Below are positions 16,296 to 24,117 of a stretch of DNA of 37,485 nt, piece after piece; position 1 is the first letter of the stretch; each line of letters opens with the position of its first letter. Location: the NCBI GenBank assembly GCA_947624605.1, contig CANQLA010000003.1:1-37485 (forward strand), written 5' to 3'. The translations under genes were made by a program, and so were the position numbers. The notes beneath the pieces are model-generated. The model had not been told where the DNA came from, did no database searches, and saw only the letters and a program-made list of their open reading frames with translations. This stretch comes from Candidatus Gastranaerophilales bacterium (GTDB lineage Bacteria; Cyanobacteriota; Vampirovibrionia; Gastranaerophilales; Gastranaerophilaceae).

Positions 16296-16329
16296 ATAAT
16301 GATTTTTTCTTTTTAATCGGATATACCAT

Positions 16330-16758
16330 TTATACTATTTGAAAAGGGCATTTTTTACACGATGCTTTATAATGTAATATTAAATTATCTTCCGCATCAT
16401 ATCTTTTAACAACTTTACATATTAATTCCGAGCCGCATATTGGGCATCTGAGTTCTGAACCTTCGCCTGACATCATTTTTTCTCGTGCATAATCTTCAAA
16501 TTCTTTGTTTGCTGCATAATAATTTATTTCTACTTTCTTTTCATACTTTAAAATATCTGAAAGGTTTATTTTCAGTCCTTTAGCAAGCTTTTGACGAATT
16601 GTAACCGAAAGAAAAAGTTCCTTTCCGCATTCTATATCAGAAATTTCTTCTTCTGTAAGGTTACAGCGTTTTGCTAACAATGTAACAGAAAGCCCGATTT
16701 TTTCACGGGCTTCTCTTACGAATTGTGCTAATGATATATTATTAATTTCTTCTTCCAT
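16330..16758 (-). CDS. Xre-type HTH protein with C-terminal zinc ribbon
   Basis: The 142 residues join an N-terminal Xre/Cro helix-turn-helix (LAQFVREAREKIGLSVTLLA, then LTEEEISDIECGK) to a short linker and a C-terminal zinc ribbon, with ligands CPICG near residue 106 and CKKC near 135. The pairing suggests a DNA-binding regulator with a metal-stabilised extra domain. It starts five bases after the secF stop and is likely co-transcribed with secD and secF. It may report on secretion or simply share the promoter; no target is evident. Confidence 0.7.
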   Translation of the reverse strand: MEEEINNISLAQFVREAREKIGLSVTLLAKRCNLTEEEISDIECGKELFLSVTIRQKLAKGLKINLSDILKYEKKVEINYYAANKEFEDYAREKMMSGEGSELRCPICGSELICKVVKRYDAEDNLILHYKASCKKCPFQIV

Positions 16759-16763
16759 AAAAA

Positions 16764-17735
16764 TTATGCTTTAACTTTCTTAGATTCTTTTACGTGATTA
16801 TAAAATACCAACAAAACACTTGCTACAAATATACTGGAATATGTTCCCACTGATATTCCTAAAATCATTGCTAATACAAAATCTTTTGTCGTAACTCCGC
16901 CAAAGAAATATAATGCCAATAATGTAAATAATGTTGTTAATGATGTATTTATACTTCTTGTAAGCGTTTGATTAACGCTTGCATCAACAACTTCATCAAA
17001 TGTTGCGGATTTTGATGCAAATTTTAAATTTTCACGTATTCTATCATATACAACAATCGTATCGTGTACTGAAAAACCTAATACTGTCAGTACGGCACTT
17101 ATAAATAATGCATCTACATGAACTCCGTAAAAAATTCCTAAAAATGCAAATACACCTAAAACAAATAAAACATCATGCACTAATGTAAATATTGCGAACA
17201 TTGCATATTCAAAATGAAATCTTAATGACAAATATGCACAAATACCAACTATTGCAAGTAATACCGCAATTATTGAATTTTTCATTAATTCTTTTCCCAG
17301 AGTCGGACCCACCGAACTTACCTGAACAAGTTTGGCTTCAGGATATATTGATGTGATAGTATTTGTAACCGTGTTGGTTTTGTTACTGTTTTTATCTCCA
17401 TCGAAGGCGGTTTTTATTGAGATTATTTCAGTAGACTTAGATTTGCCTTCTTTATTTGAAGTTGTTGTTAAAATTTGTATAACAGGATTTTCAATTCCTT
17501 CTGCCGATAATTTTTCTCTTACATTTGCTATATCAACGTTAGAGAGTTTTGTGTCAACAGAATATTGAATTATCGTTCCTCCTGTAAAATCAATACCTAC
17601 CAAAAGAGGTGCTCCGGTTTTTACTGTTAAATATCCCATTGCTCCTATTGACGGCACAATTAATAATATGGAAATTACTAAAAAAATCCATCTGTATTTT
17701 ACAATATCAATTATCTTTTTTGCATTTGAAAACAT
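16764..17735 (-). CDS. secF: Protein translocase subunit SecF
   Basis: SecF pairs with SecD in the inner membrane and uses the proton motive force to pull exported proteins through SecYEG. The 323 residues show the N-terminal helix, the periplasmic P4-type segment with GIDFTGGTIIQYSVD, and the five-helix RND-like block with VGPTLGKELM, LGFSVHDTIVVYDRIREN and NQTLTRSINTSLTTL. The family length matches. ATG 17735 follows AAGGAG. Fourteen bases separate it from the secD stop, so secD, secF and the HTH gene form one leftward operon. Confidence 0.95.
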   Translation of the reverse strand: MFSNAKKIIDIVKYRWIFLVISILLIVPSIGAMGYLTVKTGAPLLVGIDFTGGTIIQYSVDTKLSNVDIANVREKLSAEGIENPVIQILTTTSNKEGKSKSTEIISIKTAFDGDKNSNKTNTVTNTITSIYPEAKLVQVSSVGPTLGKELMKNSIIAVLLAIVGICAYLSLRFHFEYAMFAIFTLVHDVLFVLGVFAFLGIFYGVHVDALFISAVLTVLGFSVHDTIVVYDRIRENLKFASKSATFDEVVDASVNQTLTRSINTSLTTLFTLLALYFFGGVTTKDFVLAMILGISVGTYSSIFVASVLLVFYNHVKESKKVKA

Positions 17736-17749
17736 CGTTTTCTCCTTAC

Positions 17750-19060
17750 CTAATCCAAAATACCAAATTTAGCATTTTCCCGTTTGGTTTCATCTGCAAC
17801 ATAAGCAGAGTTAATTTCTTCCGCCTTGAGTCCAAACCATTCCGGATGTTTGAGATTTCCCGTACCAAACAGAAGGTGCATAAAGTTTTTTGTAACAGTA
17901 ATTGCACTAAACATACTTACTATTGTTCCTATTGCAAGTGTCAATGCAAATCCCTTTACTACACTTGTTCCAAGAATATACAATATTATACAGGTTATTA
18001 TCGTAGACATATTGGAATCAAATATACTTGTAAATGCCCTTTCAAAACCTAAATTGATTGCTGTAAACAATGTCCTCCCTACCCTTAATTCTTCTTTGGT
18101 TCGCTCAAAAATCAATATGTTTGCATCCACAGCCATGCCAATACTTAAAATAAATCCTGCTATACCTGCAAGAGTAAGTGTAACAGGTATTATTTTAAAA
18201 ATTGAAAATACAATCAAAGAATATATTACAAGTGCAATATCTGCTATTAAACCCGGAACTCTATAGTACAAAATCATAAATATCATTACAAAAGATAGCC
18301 CTATCATTCCTGCAAATTTACTGTTTGAAATACTGTCTGCACCAAGAGTTGGTCCTACCGTATTTTCTTCAATAATTTTGGCCGGAACTGGCAATGCTCC
18401 TGCATTCAATAAGTCTACCATCTTTTTTGCTTCTTCATATTCAAAACCGCCTTTCCCTCCGGATATTTGAGCTTGTCCTCCTAAAATAGGCTCTTGTATT
18501 ACAGGGGCTGATGTTAACTCTCCGTTAAAAAATATCGCCATTTGTTTGCCTACTAACTCTTTCGTTAAATTTCCGAATTTTTTAGTTCCGACTTCATTAA
18601 ATTCCAAACTTACTACCCATTCTCCGTTTTGAGAATTCGTTGAAACTAATGCCTTCTTTAAATCTTTTCCAGTTAATCCCGTTGGTACCCATCCCTCAGT
18701 ACCATCAAAATTTTGTACCGGTCGTTTAAATTCAAGTTCGGCTGTTTCCCCTAAAAATTCTTTTGCTTTTTCAGGATCTGAAACATCTGGTATTTCTACA
18801 ATTAGCCTTTTATCTCCTTCTTTTTGAACAACCGTTTCTGCAACTCCCATTGCATTAACTCTGTCTTCTATCGCAAATTTTAAACTGTCCATATTATCCG
18901 GTGTTATCTTTGGTATGGTACTTGTAGTCTGTGCTTCAAGCACCAACCTCGAGCCTCCTACCAAATCAAGTCCCAGTTTCGTTGGTTTCTGCGTTACTAC
19001 ATATATACATCCTAATACTAAAAGTATTATCAGCCAAAATAAAAGTTTTTTATTTTTCAT
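17750..19060 (-). CDS. secD: Protein translocase subunit SecD
   Basis: SecD is the larger partner of SecF. The 436 residues include the N-terminal helix, the P1 head region beginning with LGLDLVGGSRLVLEAQ, and the ENTVGPTLGADSI block that precedes the transmembrane bundle. SIGMAVDANILIFERTKEEL carries the Asp needed for proton transfer. The head domain is shorter than in E. coli SecD (615 residues), as is usual outside Proteobacteria. ATG 19060 follows a GGGGA ribosome site. Confidence 0.95.
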   Translation of the reverse strand: MKNKKLLFWLIILLVLGCIYVVTQKPTKLGLDLVGGSRLVLEAQTTSTIPKITPDNMDSLKFAIEDRVNAMGVAETVVQKEGDKRLIVEIPDVSDPEKAKEFLGETAELEFKRPVQNFDGTEGWVPTGLTGKDLKKALVSTNSQNGEWVVSLEFNEVGTKKFGNLTKELVGKQMAIFFNGELTSAPVIQEPILGGQAQISGGKGGFEYEEAKKMVDLLNAGALPVPAKIIEENTVGPTLGADSISNSKFAGMIGLSFVMIFMILYYRVPGLIADIALVIYSLIVFSIFKIIPVTLTLAGIAGFILSIGMAVDANILIFERTKEELRVGRTLFTAINLGFERAFTSIFDSNMSTIITCIILYILGTSVVKGFALTLAIGTIVSMFSAITVTKNFMHLLFGTGNLKHPEWFGLKAEEINSAYVADETKRENAKFGILD

Positions 19061-19281
19061 TTCTGTCCCCTGTATAATTATATTTATTTTTATTTCTATT
19101 GTACTTCAAACATATATACAAATACAAATTTTTACAATACTCTGTAAATTAATCTTATAAACTATTAATTATTAAATATCTTCTTATTTTCATTTCTTAT
19201 TGTTTTTATTTGTTTTTATGTTCTAATATTTGTATTTTTATGATAATTTCTATATTTTTTCATTTTTTTAAGAATTTTCTA

Positions 19282-19310
19282 TTGAAAAAAAATTTTTTTT
19301 ATGATAGATT
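19282..19310 (+). promoter_or_regulatory. Promoter of rpsU
   Basis: TTGAAA (19282-19287), a 17-base spacer made mostly of an A-run then a T-run, and TAGATT (19305-19310) stand 41 bases before the rpsU start. The A/T tract between the boxes would make the DNA intrinsically curved. The rest of the 291-base gap (19061-19351) shows no gene and is T-rich on this strand. Confidence 0.55.
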
Positions 19311-19351
19311 ATTTCTGCTGTTAGTATTATTACTGAAGGTGGTGAAAATTA

Positions 19352-19525
19352 ATGCCTGAAATCAGAGTCGGTGAAAATGAAAGTATTGAAGGTGCTTTAA
19401 GAAGGTTTAAGAAAAAGGTTCAAAAAGCAGGTATACTTTCTGAAATAAAAAAACGTGAAAGATATGAAAAACCAAGTATAAAAAGAAAACGTAAGTCTGA
19501 AGCTGCACGTAAAAGACGTGTTTAA
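19352..19525 (+). CDS. rpsU: 30S ribosomal protein S21
   Basis: The 57-residue protein begins [20 protein letters not shown] and has the S21 layout: a short beta segment, then Arg/Lys-rich helices ending [10 protein letters not shown]21 sits on the 30S platform near the anti-Shine-Dalgarno region of 16S rRNA and aids initiation. A strong AAGGTGG ribosome site lies nine bases before ATG 19352. It has its own promoter and a perfect terminator, so it is a single-gene unit between the leftward secDF operon and the leftward CheA-like gene. Confidence 0.95.
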   Translation: MPEIRVGENESIEGALRRFKKKVQKAGILSEIKKRERYEKPSIKRKRKSEAARKRRV

Positions 19526-19530
19526 TTACT

Positions 19531-19561
19531 AAAAAACCGCTCTTACAATGAGCGGTTTTTT
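19531..19561. terminator. rpsU terminator, probably bidirectional
   Basis: A perfect 12-bp stem (AAAAAACCGCTC at 19531-19542 with GAGCGGTTTTTT at 19550-19561) has a 7-base loop and T/A runs on both sides. It ends at the stop codon of the CheA-like gene (19561), so it can stop transcription from both strands. Confidence 0.9.
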
Positions 19562-21633
19562 TATTCTGTTGTTAAAATCTCTTTTATTGTCGTAACTAAA
19601 TTATTCTTATTTAATTCACTTTTACTTAAAAATGCTTCGATTTTTATCCCTCTGAACAATTCTGATACTCTGTCTATCGAAAGCATTGATATTATTATTA
19701 TCGGTATATTCTTCATTTTTTCCTTTTTTTTAATATACTTTACAAATTCTGCACCGTTCATATCAGGCATTTCTATATCACTTATTATTAGTTTAATATT
19801 TTTTTCTTCCAGTTTTCGCAAGGATTTTTTCGCACTGTCATACGCCAAAACATCATATCCCGTTCCCTTTACTATTTTTTTTATGTAATTTTTTGCAATC
19901 TTTGAATCATCTATAACTGCTATTTTAGGGTTTTTGTCATTGTTCTGTTTTTTTTGAATATTTTGTCCGAAAAATACGGTTGGACACTCAAGTATAATTT
20001 CCGTACCAATACCCTTTTTGGTATCGATAGATATTTTCCCTCCAATATTCTTAATTTTTGTATTTACTATGTCAAGACCCATTCCTCGTCCGGAAATTTC
20101 ACTTACCTGGTCTACTGTCGAAAATCCCGGTTGTAATACTAATTTCAGGTAGTCTTTTCGTTTTAAAGAATTAATTTCTTCTTTTTGTATAAAATGCTGC
20201 TCTATTGCTTTTTCTTTTACTTTGTCTATGTCTATTCCCTGTCCGTCGTCTTTTACTGATATAATTACTTTACCTCGCTTCTTAACTGCTTTTATAATTA
20301 TTTTTCCGGCTCTTGTTTTTCCTATACTCTCTCTTATCTCTGGCTTTTCTATACCATGATCCACAGCATTTCTTAACAGGTGAATAAGCGGGTTTTTAAT
20401 TTCTTCAAGTATATTTTTATCTATGCTTACTTCTCCTCCGGTTATTTCTATTTCCGCTTCTTTGTTCTCCTCTTGCACTATATCTCTTACCATTCTCGGA
20501 AACATGTGCAATATTACTCCTAATTTTAAATTCCTTATATTTTGTATCGACTCTGTTAATTTTACATATTCGTTTATAAATTTTTTGTTTACCTCTAAAC
20601 GTTTTTTACTGAATAAATTAAGCTCTTCTGTAAGTTCCTTAATCTCTTTAAATCTTTGGATGATTTCACAAGTCCCTTTTTCATTAATAATATTTTCTGC
20701 TTCTGCTGCTTTACTGTATATTTTTTCTATTATCCCAGCAGCTTTATTATATTCTTTCCTTGTATTAATGCTTAACTCTCCTAATTCATCCAAACATTGG
20801 CTTATTCCGTCAAGTTTATCACTCTCTATTCTTAATGTCTTTATTGAATTATGAGTGTAATCGGAAAAAATATTTTTTACATCCGGCTTTTTATCCGAAA
20901 AATTCGCTAAAATATTATTGTTGCTATCTTTATTTTGTTCAGTATCTCTTTGCGAATAATCAACATAAACATCTATCATCTGTAATGCTATATTCATTTT
21001 GTGTTTTACTAATATAATTTCATCCGTATTCGTAGTTTTGTCACATATTATTCGCTTTATAGATTTTAAACCTCCAACTAATATATTTAATAAACTTTTA
21101 TCTTTTATCTTTTTTGATAACTTCACTTTTTCTAATATTTTGTATATGCATTGTACCGTATCCGAAATTATTGTGTTTTTTGCAATGTCAGCTTGGTTGC
21201 ATAACGTTAATGATAAATCCGTTAGCTCCGGTGCCAATTTTATATCTTCTTTTAATAATGGAATTTTATAAATTAATTCCTTTATTATCTCCTCTGTCGT
21301 TTTCAACATAACTTTTTGACAATGAACCAGTTCATCTGTTTCGGAAATTAATCCCTTGATTTCTGATAAAATATTTTTACCTTCAATATCACTGCTTCCG
21401 TCTTGTATCTTGCCAAGTAAATCTTCTATATTATGTGCTAACGTCTGAACTTGCTTTAAGCCTACAATTGCTGCAGCACCTTTTATTGCATGTGCTTCAC
21501 GCATCAACTTCACCAAAAAATCTTTATTTTGCGTCTGTTCATAAAATATTATGTCTTTCTCAAATGCAACTATGATTTTCTTACATTCTTCCCGAAATAT
21601 ATCTTCGGCTTCATCTGTTTCTATATCAGACAT
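19561..21633 (-). CDS. CheA-like hybrid histidine kinase with receiver, lacking CheW domain
   Basis: The 690 residues hold an N-terminal Hpt domain (phosphorylated His48 in AHAIKGAAAIVGL), a helical linker of about 170 residues, a dimerisation region near 265-355, and a CheA-type ATPase with HLLRNAVDHGIE (N box), VKDDGQGID (G1) and SGRGMGLDIV (G2). After GTEIILECP the protein goes straight to a receiver (IAVIDDSKIAKNYI, phosphate-accepting Asp in ISDIEMPDMNG), ending at the C-terminus. The CheW-like P5 domain that couples CheA to chemoreceptor arrays is missing. It probably signals from the cytoplasm through an intramolecular or separate receiver, perhaps for pili or chemosensory control. A 75-residue ORF lies 59 bases upstream in the same direction. 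Confidence 0.85.
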   Translation of the reverse strand: MSDIETDEAEDIFREECKKIIVAFEKDIIFYEQTQNKDFLVKLMREAHAIKGAAAIVGLKQVQTLAHNIEDLLGKIQDGSSDIEGKNILSEIKGLISETDELVHCQKVMLKTTEEIIKELIYKIPLLKEDIKLAPELTDLSLTLCNQADIAKNTIISDTVQCIYKILEKVKLSKKIKDKSLLNILVGGLKSIKRIICDKTTNTDEIILVKHKMNIALQMIDVYVDYSQRDTEQNKDSNNNILANFSDKKPDVKNIFSDYTHNSIKTLRIESDKLDGISQCLDELGELSINTRKEYNKAAGIIEKIYSKAAEAENIINEKGTCEIIQRFKEIKELTEELNLFSKKRLEVNKKFINEYVKLTESIQNIRNLKLGVILHMFPRMVRDIVQEENKEAEIEITGGEVSIDKNILEEIKNPLIHLLRNAVDHGIEKPEIRESIGKTRAGKIIIKAVKKRGKVIISVKDDGQGIDIDKVKEKAIEQHFIQKEEINSLKRKDYLKLVLQPGFSTVDQVSEISGRGMGLDIVNTKIKNIGGKISIDTKKGIGTEIILECPTVFFGQNIQKKQNNDKNPKIAVIDDSKIAKNYIKKIVKGTGYDVLAYDSAKKSLRKLEEKNIKLIISDIEMPDMNGAEFVKYIKKKEKMKNIPIIIISMLSIDRVSELFRGIKIEAFLSKSELNKNNLVTTIKEILTTE

Positions 21634-21692
21634 ACAAAAACTCCATTTTTCTTTACTTTATCACAAAAAAATATTTATAAAACTGCAGTTCT

Positions 21693-21920
21693 CTAATCAT
21701 TTTTTACTGCACTTTGCTGGGCTTCGTTTAATATTTGTTTTATCTTTTCTATCCTTCTTATTAATTTCCTTAGTTTCTTCTTCTGATATTCCGAAATTAC
21801 TATATCTTTGTCAAGTATAGGGGTATAACAAAAATCAAGTATACAGTTTGCTTTGTTTATTAAATAAATTATTTCAAAATAAAAATACTTGATTTGCTGT
21901 TCCGCAATTTTAATAAACAT
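21693..21920 (-). CDS. Small Lys-rich protein upstream of the CheA-like kinase
   Basis: The 75-residue protein starts MFIKIAEQQIKYFYFEIIYL and ends in a basic helical segment rich in Lys and Ile (KKLRKLIRRIEKIKQIL). I do not recognise a family. It looks real because a strong AAGGAG ribosome site lies at the right distance before ATG 21920 and because it sits just upstream of the kinase gene in the same direction. It could be a small partner or adaptor of the kinase, which is inference from position only. Confidence 0.55.
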   Translation of the reverse strand: MFIKIAEQQIKYFYFEIIYLINKANCILDFCYTPILDKDIVISEYQKKKLRKLIRRIEKIKQILNEAQQSAVKND

Positions 21921-21995
21921 ATTTATCTCCTTTATTTCTGTTTGTAAATAATATTTGTTGTTTTTAAAACAATAGAATTTAAAAAAGAAAATAAT

Positions 21996-22001
21996 TATAA
22001 T
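21996..22001 (+). promoter_or_regulatory. -10 box for an apparently leaderless xre gene
   Basis: A perfect TATAAT ends 11 bases before ATG 22013. A start about 7 bases beyond the box would leave a leader of about five bases and no Shine-Dalgarno site. The -35 match (TAGAAT, 17 bases upstream) is weak. Confidence 0.4.
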
Positions 22002-22012
22002 TACATAATATC

Positions 22013-22351
22013 ATGATTGATGGAAAAAGTATTAAAAAATTAGTCGGTACAACTATTAAAGAATTGAGAATTAAAGATAATATTACACAGGAAAAATTAT
22101 CTGAACATATAGGTTTACAACCTAACGGACTGACGCAGATTGAAACAGGCAGAAATTTTATTTCCAGTGAGGTTTTGGCAAATTTATGCCAATATTTTAA
22201 TGTTTCTCCTGCAGTGTTTTTTACACCAAAACCGCAATATTCTTTCGATGAACATATTAATTATTCTAAAAAAATTATCAGCCTTTTGCCAACATTTAGC
22301 AAAGAAAAACTCCAAGAAATATATAATATTTTACTTGTTATGAAAAAATAA
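22013..22351 (+). CDS. Xre-family transcriptional regulator
   Basis: The 112-residue protein has an N-terminal Cro/C1-type helix-turn-helix: IKELRIKDNITQEKLSEHIG, then LQPNGLTQIETGRNF, where the recognition helix falls. A helical C-terminus (INYSKKIISLL, FSKEKLQEIYNILL) may dimerise. It is divergent from the small ORF and CheA-like gene, and its ORF begins 92 bases from the small gene's start, so it could control that pair. No ribosome site precedes ATG 22013. Confidence 0.8.
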   Translation: MIDGKSIKKLVGTTIKELRIKDNITQEKLSEHIGLQPNGLTQIETGRNFISSEVLANLCQYFNVSPAVFFTPKPQYSFDEHINYSKKIISLLPTFSKEKLQEIYNILLVMKK

Positions 22352-22374
22352 TTTCTGACTTTATTTTTTGTATT

Positions 22375-23607
22375 TTAAATTAGTTCTGTATTAAAATCTG
22401 TACAAATTGTCTGATTTTTCAAGTATTTCTTTAAAAATTTTAATTCTTCTTCTTTGTTTTTTAAATTATTATTTAATTTTTCTTTTAATATAGCGTTTTG
22501 TATTTCAGAAAACATTTTCCCCTGTTTTATTCCGAGTTTAATTAAATCACTACCGGATGTTAGAATTTTAGTATCTTTTATTTTAAAAAAACGCTTAGCA
22601 GTTTCTAAATTATAAAAAATCCCATAAAAAACAACAGACAAATAATCTTTTCCTTTAAAAAATTCATAGATAGAATAATTATCTGTTAAATTATTTTGAT
22701 GTCCGACTTTTATGTCTTTAATTATTTTAAGTTCACGTGATGTTAAATTGAGTTTATCAGGCGGATCTTGTTTTATAAAAAGAGGAAGAAAATACAAAAG
22801 CCATATATCTTCTTCTCTTATGCAAAATTCAAAAAGTGCATTTCTGAGCATTTGTGCATTTAAACCTTCAATCGTTTCTTTAACAAAAATTTTATATAAA
22901 CCATATTTTATAAAATCATTAAAAGCACTGATTTTATTGAGTGAGAAGAGTTCTTTTATTTCTTTTTTGACTCTTTCTAACGGTATATTGGAATAGGGAT
23001 TTTGTAAATATTTGTTTTGTTCGTACAAAGTTTCTTTGTCAGGTTTGAAACCAAGTCTTTGAGCAAATTTTAAACATCTTATCATTCTTGAAGGATCATC
23101 TCTGAAAGATTGATTATGAAGAATTTTAAGTTTTTGTTTTTTTAAATCTATAACTCCGCCCGTATAATCAATAATTTCAAATAAATTTTTTTTATTTAAA
23201 GACAAAGCAATTGTATTGATTGTAAAATCTCTGCGTAAAACATCATTTTTAAGTTCACAGCCTGTCTTAATAATTTTAGGGAGATTTCCCGGAGTATCAT
23301 AAACTTCCTGCCTAGTTGAGGCAAAATCAATTTCAATATTATTTTTAAATACAACTTTTGCAGTAGGTAAAATTTCATCATACTTTACTGATTTCAATTT
23401 GAAATTTTTACAAATTGACTTTACAAAAGCGGTTGCATCTCCTGCAACTGTGATATCAATGTCCTTTAAAGGTTTTTTTAACAAAATATCACGGACAATT
23501 CCCCCTACAAGATAAATCTCAAAACCGTATAAATCAGCAGTATCAATGCAGACAGATATCGCCTTTGCTGTTTTTTTATCAATTTTCTTAAAAATATTGA
23601 CCTTCAT
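22375..23607 (-). CDS. cca: CCA tRNA nucleotidyltransferase/poly(A) polymerase family
   Basis: The enzyme adds or repairs the CCA 3' end of tRNAs (class II). The 410 residues have the head motif LVGGIVRDILL, the metal-binding Asp pair in LKDIDITVAGD, RRDFTINTIAL (motif B) and FRDDPSRMIRCLKFAQRLGF (motifs D/E). A helical body and tail follow. It has no HD domain at the C-terminus. Whether it adds CCA, only CC or A, or poly(A) cannot be read from sequence. Its predicted promoter leaves almost no 5' leader. Confidence 0.9.
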   Translation of the reverse strand: MKVNIFKKIDKKTAKAISVCIDTADLYGFEIYLVGGIVRDILLKKPLKDIDITVAGDATAFVKSICKNFKLKSVKYDEILPTAKVVFKNNIEIDFASTRQEVYDTPGNLPKIIKTGCELKNDVLRRDFTINTIALSLNKKNLFEIIDYTGGVIDLKKQKLKILHNQSFRDDPSRMIRCLKFAQRLGFKPDKETLYEQNKYLQNPYSNIPLERVKKEIKELFSLNKISAFNDFIKYGLYKIFVKETIEGLNAQMLRNALFEFCIREEDIWLLYFLPLFIKQDPPDKLNLTSRELKIIKDIKVGHQNNLTDNYSIYEFFKGKDYLSVVFYGIFYNLETAKRFFKIKDTKILTSGSDLIKLGIKQGKMFSEIQNAILKEKLNNNLKNKEEELKFLKKYLKNQTICTDFNTELI

Positions 23608-23616
23608 TATTTGTTT

Positions 23617-23645
23617 ATTATATCAAATATGTGGACTATGACCAA
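23617..23645 (-). promoter_or_regulatory. Promoter of cca with very short leader
   Basis: On the - strand, TTGGTC (23645-23640), a 17-base spacer and a perfect TATAAT (23622-23617, preceded by TGa) end nine bases before the cca ATG at 23607. Transcription would begin about two bases before the start codon, so the mRNA is probably leaderless. Confidence 0.5.
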
Positions 23646-23682
23646 TTTTGAAAAAAATCATCTTTTTGAACCTTAATATTTC

Positions 23683-23711
23683 TTTACTTTTTGCTAAAGT
23701 TATATTATATT
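23683..23711 (+). promoter_or_regulatory. Promoter for the 88-residue protein gene
   Basis: TTTACT (23683-23688), a 17-base spacer and TATATT (23706-23711) precede a leader of about 30 bases carrying an AAAGGA ribosome site before ATG 23750. Confidence 0.5.
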
Positions 23712-23749
23712 ATGCCGATAAATAAAATGTAGTAGTAAAGGATACAAGA

Positions 23750-24016
23750 ATGTTAGGAAATAATACAAATCTATTTAACAGACCGTTCGGACTTAACGTT
23801 CAAGTTCCTACGAGAACTTTAAAACAAGTAAAAGATACTGCTACGAAAGCTGTTAGCAGTTTGTGGGAGCCTGTTGCGGATTATTTTGAAAAAGCTGATA
23901 ATGTTTTTAGCGGTAACGTCCAGGAAGAAATTGCAAAATATAACAGAATGGCTTATTCTTTGGGTGCTACAATGAGAAAAGGACAACAACGTCCTTCTAT
24001 CAACTTTAAGGTATAG
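23750..24016 (+). CDS. Small hypothetical protein, single-gene unit
   Basis: The 88-residue protein is soluble and basic, with VKDTATKAVSSLWEPVADYF as a likely amphipathic helix and a Gly/Arg/Gln-rich end (MRKGQQRPSINFKV). I recognise no domain. It is real by context: a good promoter, an AAAGGA ribosome site, clean coding codons and a terminator over its stop codon make it a self-contained unit between cca and the amidase gene. It resembles small lineage-specific proteins with no known role. Function unknown. Confidence 0.6.
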   Translation: MLGNNTNLFNRPFGLNVQVPTRTLKQVKDTATKAVSSLWEPVADYFEKADNVFSGNVQEEIAKYNRMAYSLGATMRKGQQRPSINFKV

Positions 24017-24026
24017 TTTTAAAGTT
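24002..24026 (+). terminator. Terminator overlapping the end of the 88-residue gene
   Basis: The stem AACTTTAA (24002-24009) with TTAAAGTT (24019-24026) encloses the stop codon in its loop and is followed by TTTCCTTTTTT. The AT-rich stem makes it modest in strength. Confidence 0.45.
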
Positions 24027-24082
24027 TTTCCTTTTTTCTTCCGTGAGTGTAATATTTTCTTGTGTTTCATAATTTAACAAAA

Positions 24083-24111
24083 TTGGAAAATTTTTAAAAA
24101 TAGATTATTAT
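24083..24111 (+). promoter_or_regulatory. Promoter of the AMIN amidase gene, leaderless
   Basis: TTGGAA (24083-24088), a 17-base spacer and TATTAT (24106-24111) end six bases before ATG 24118. The start site would fall at or next to the ATG, and there is no Shine-Dalgarno sequence. Confidence 0.5.
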
Positions 24112-24117
24112 CTAGTA

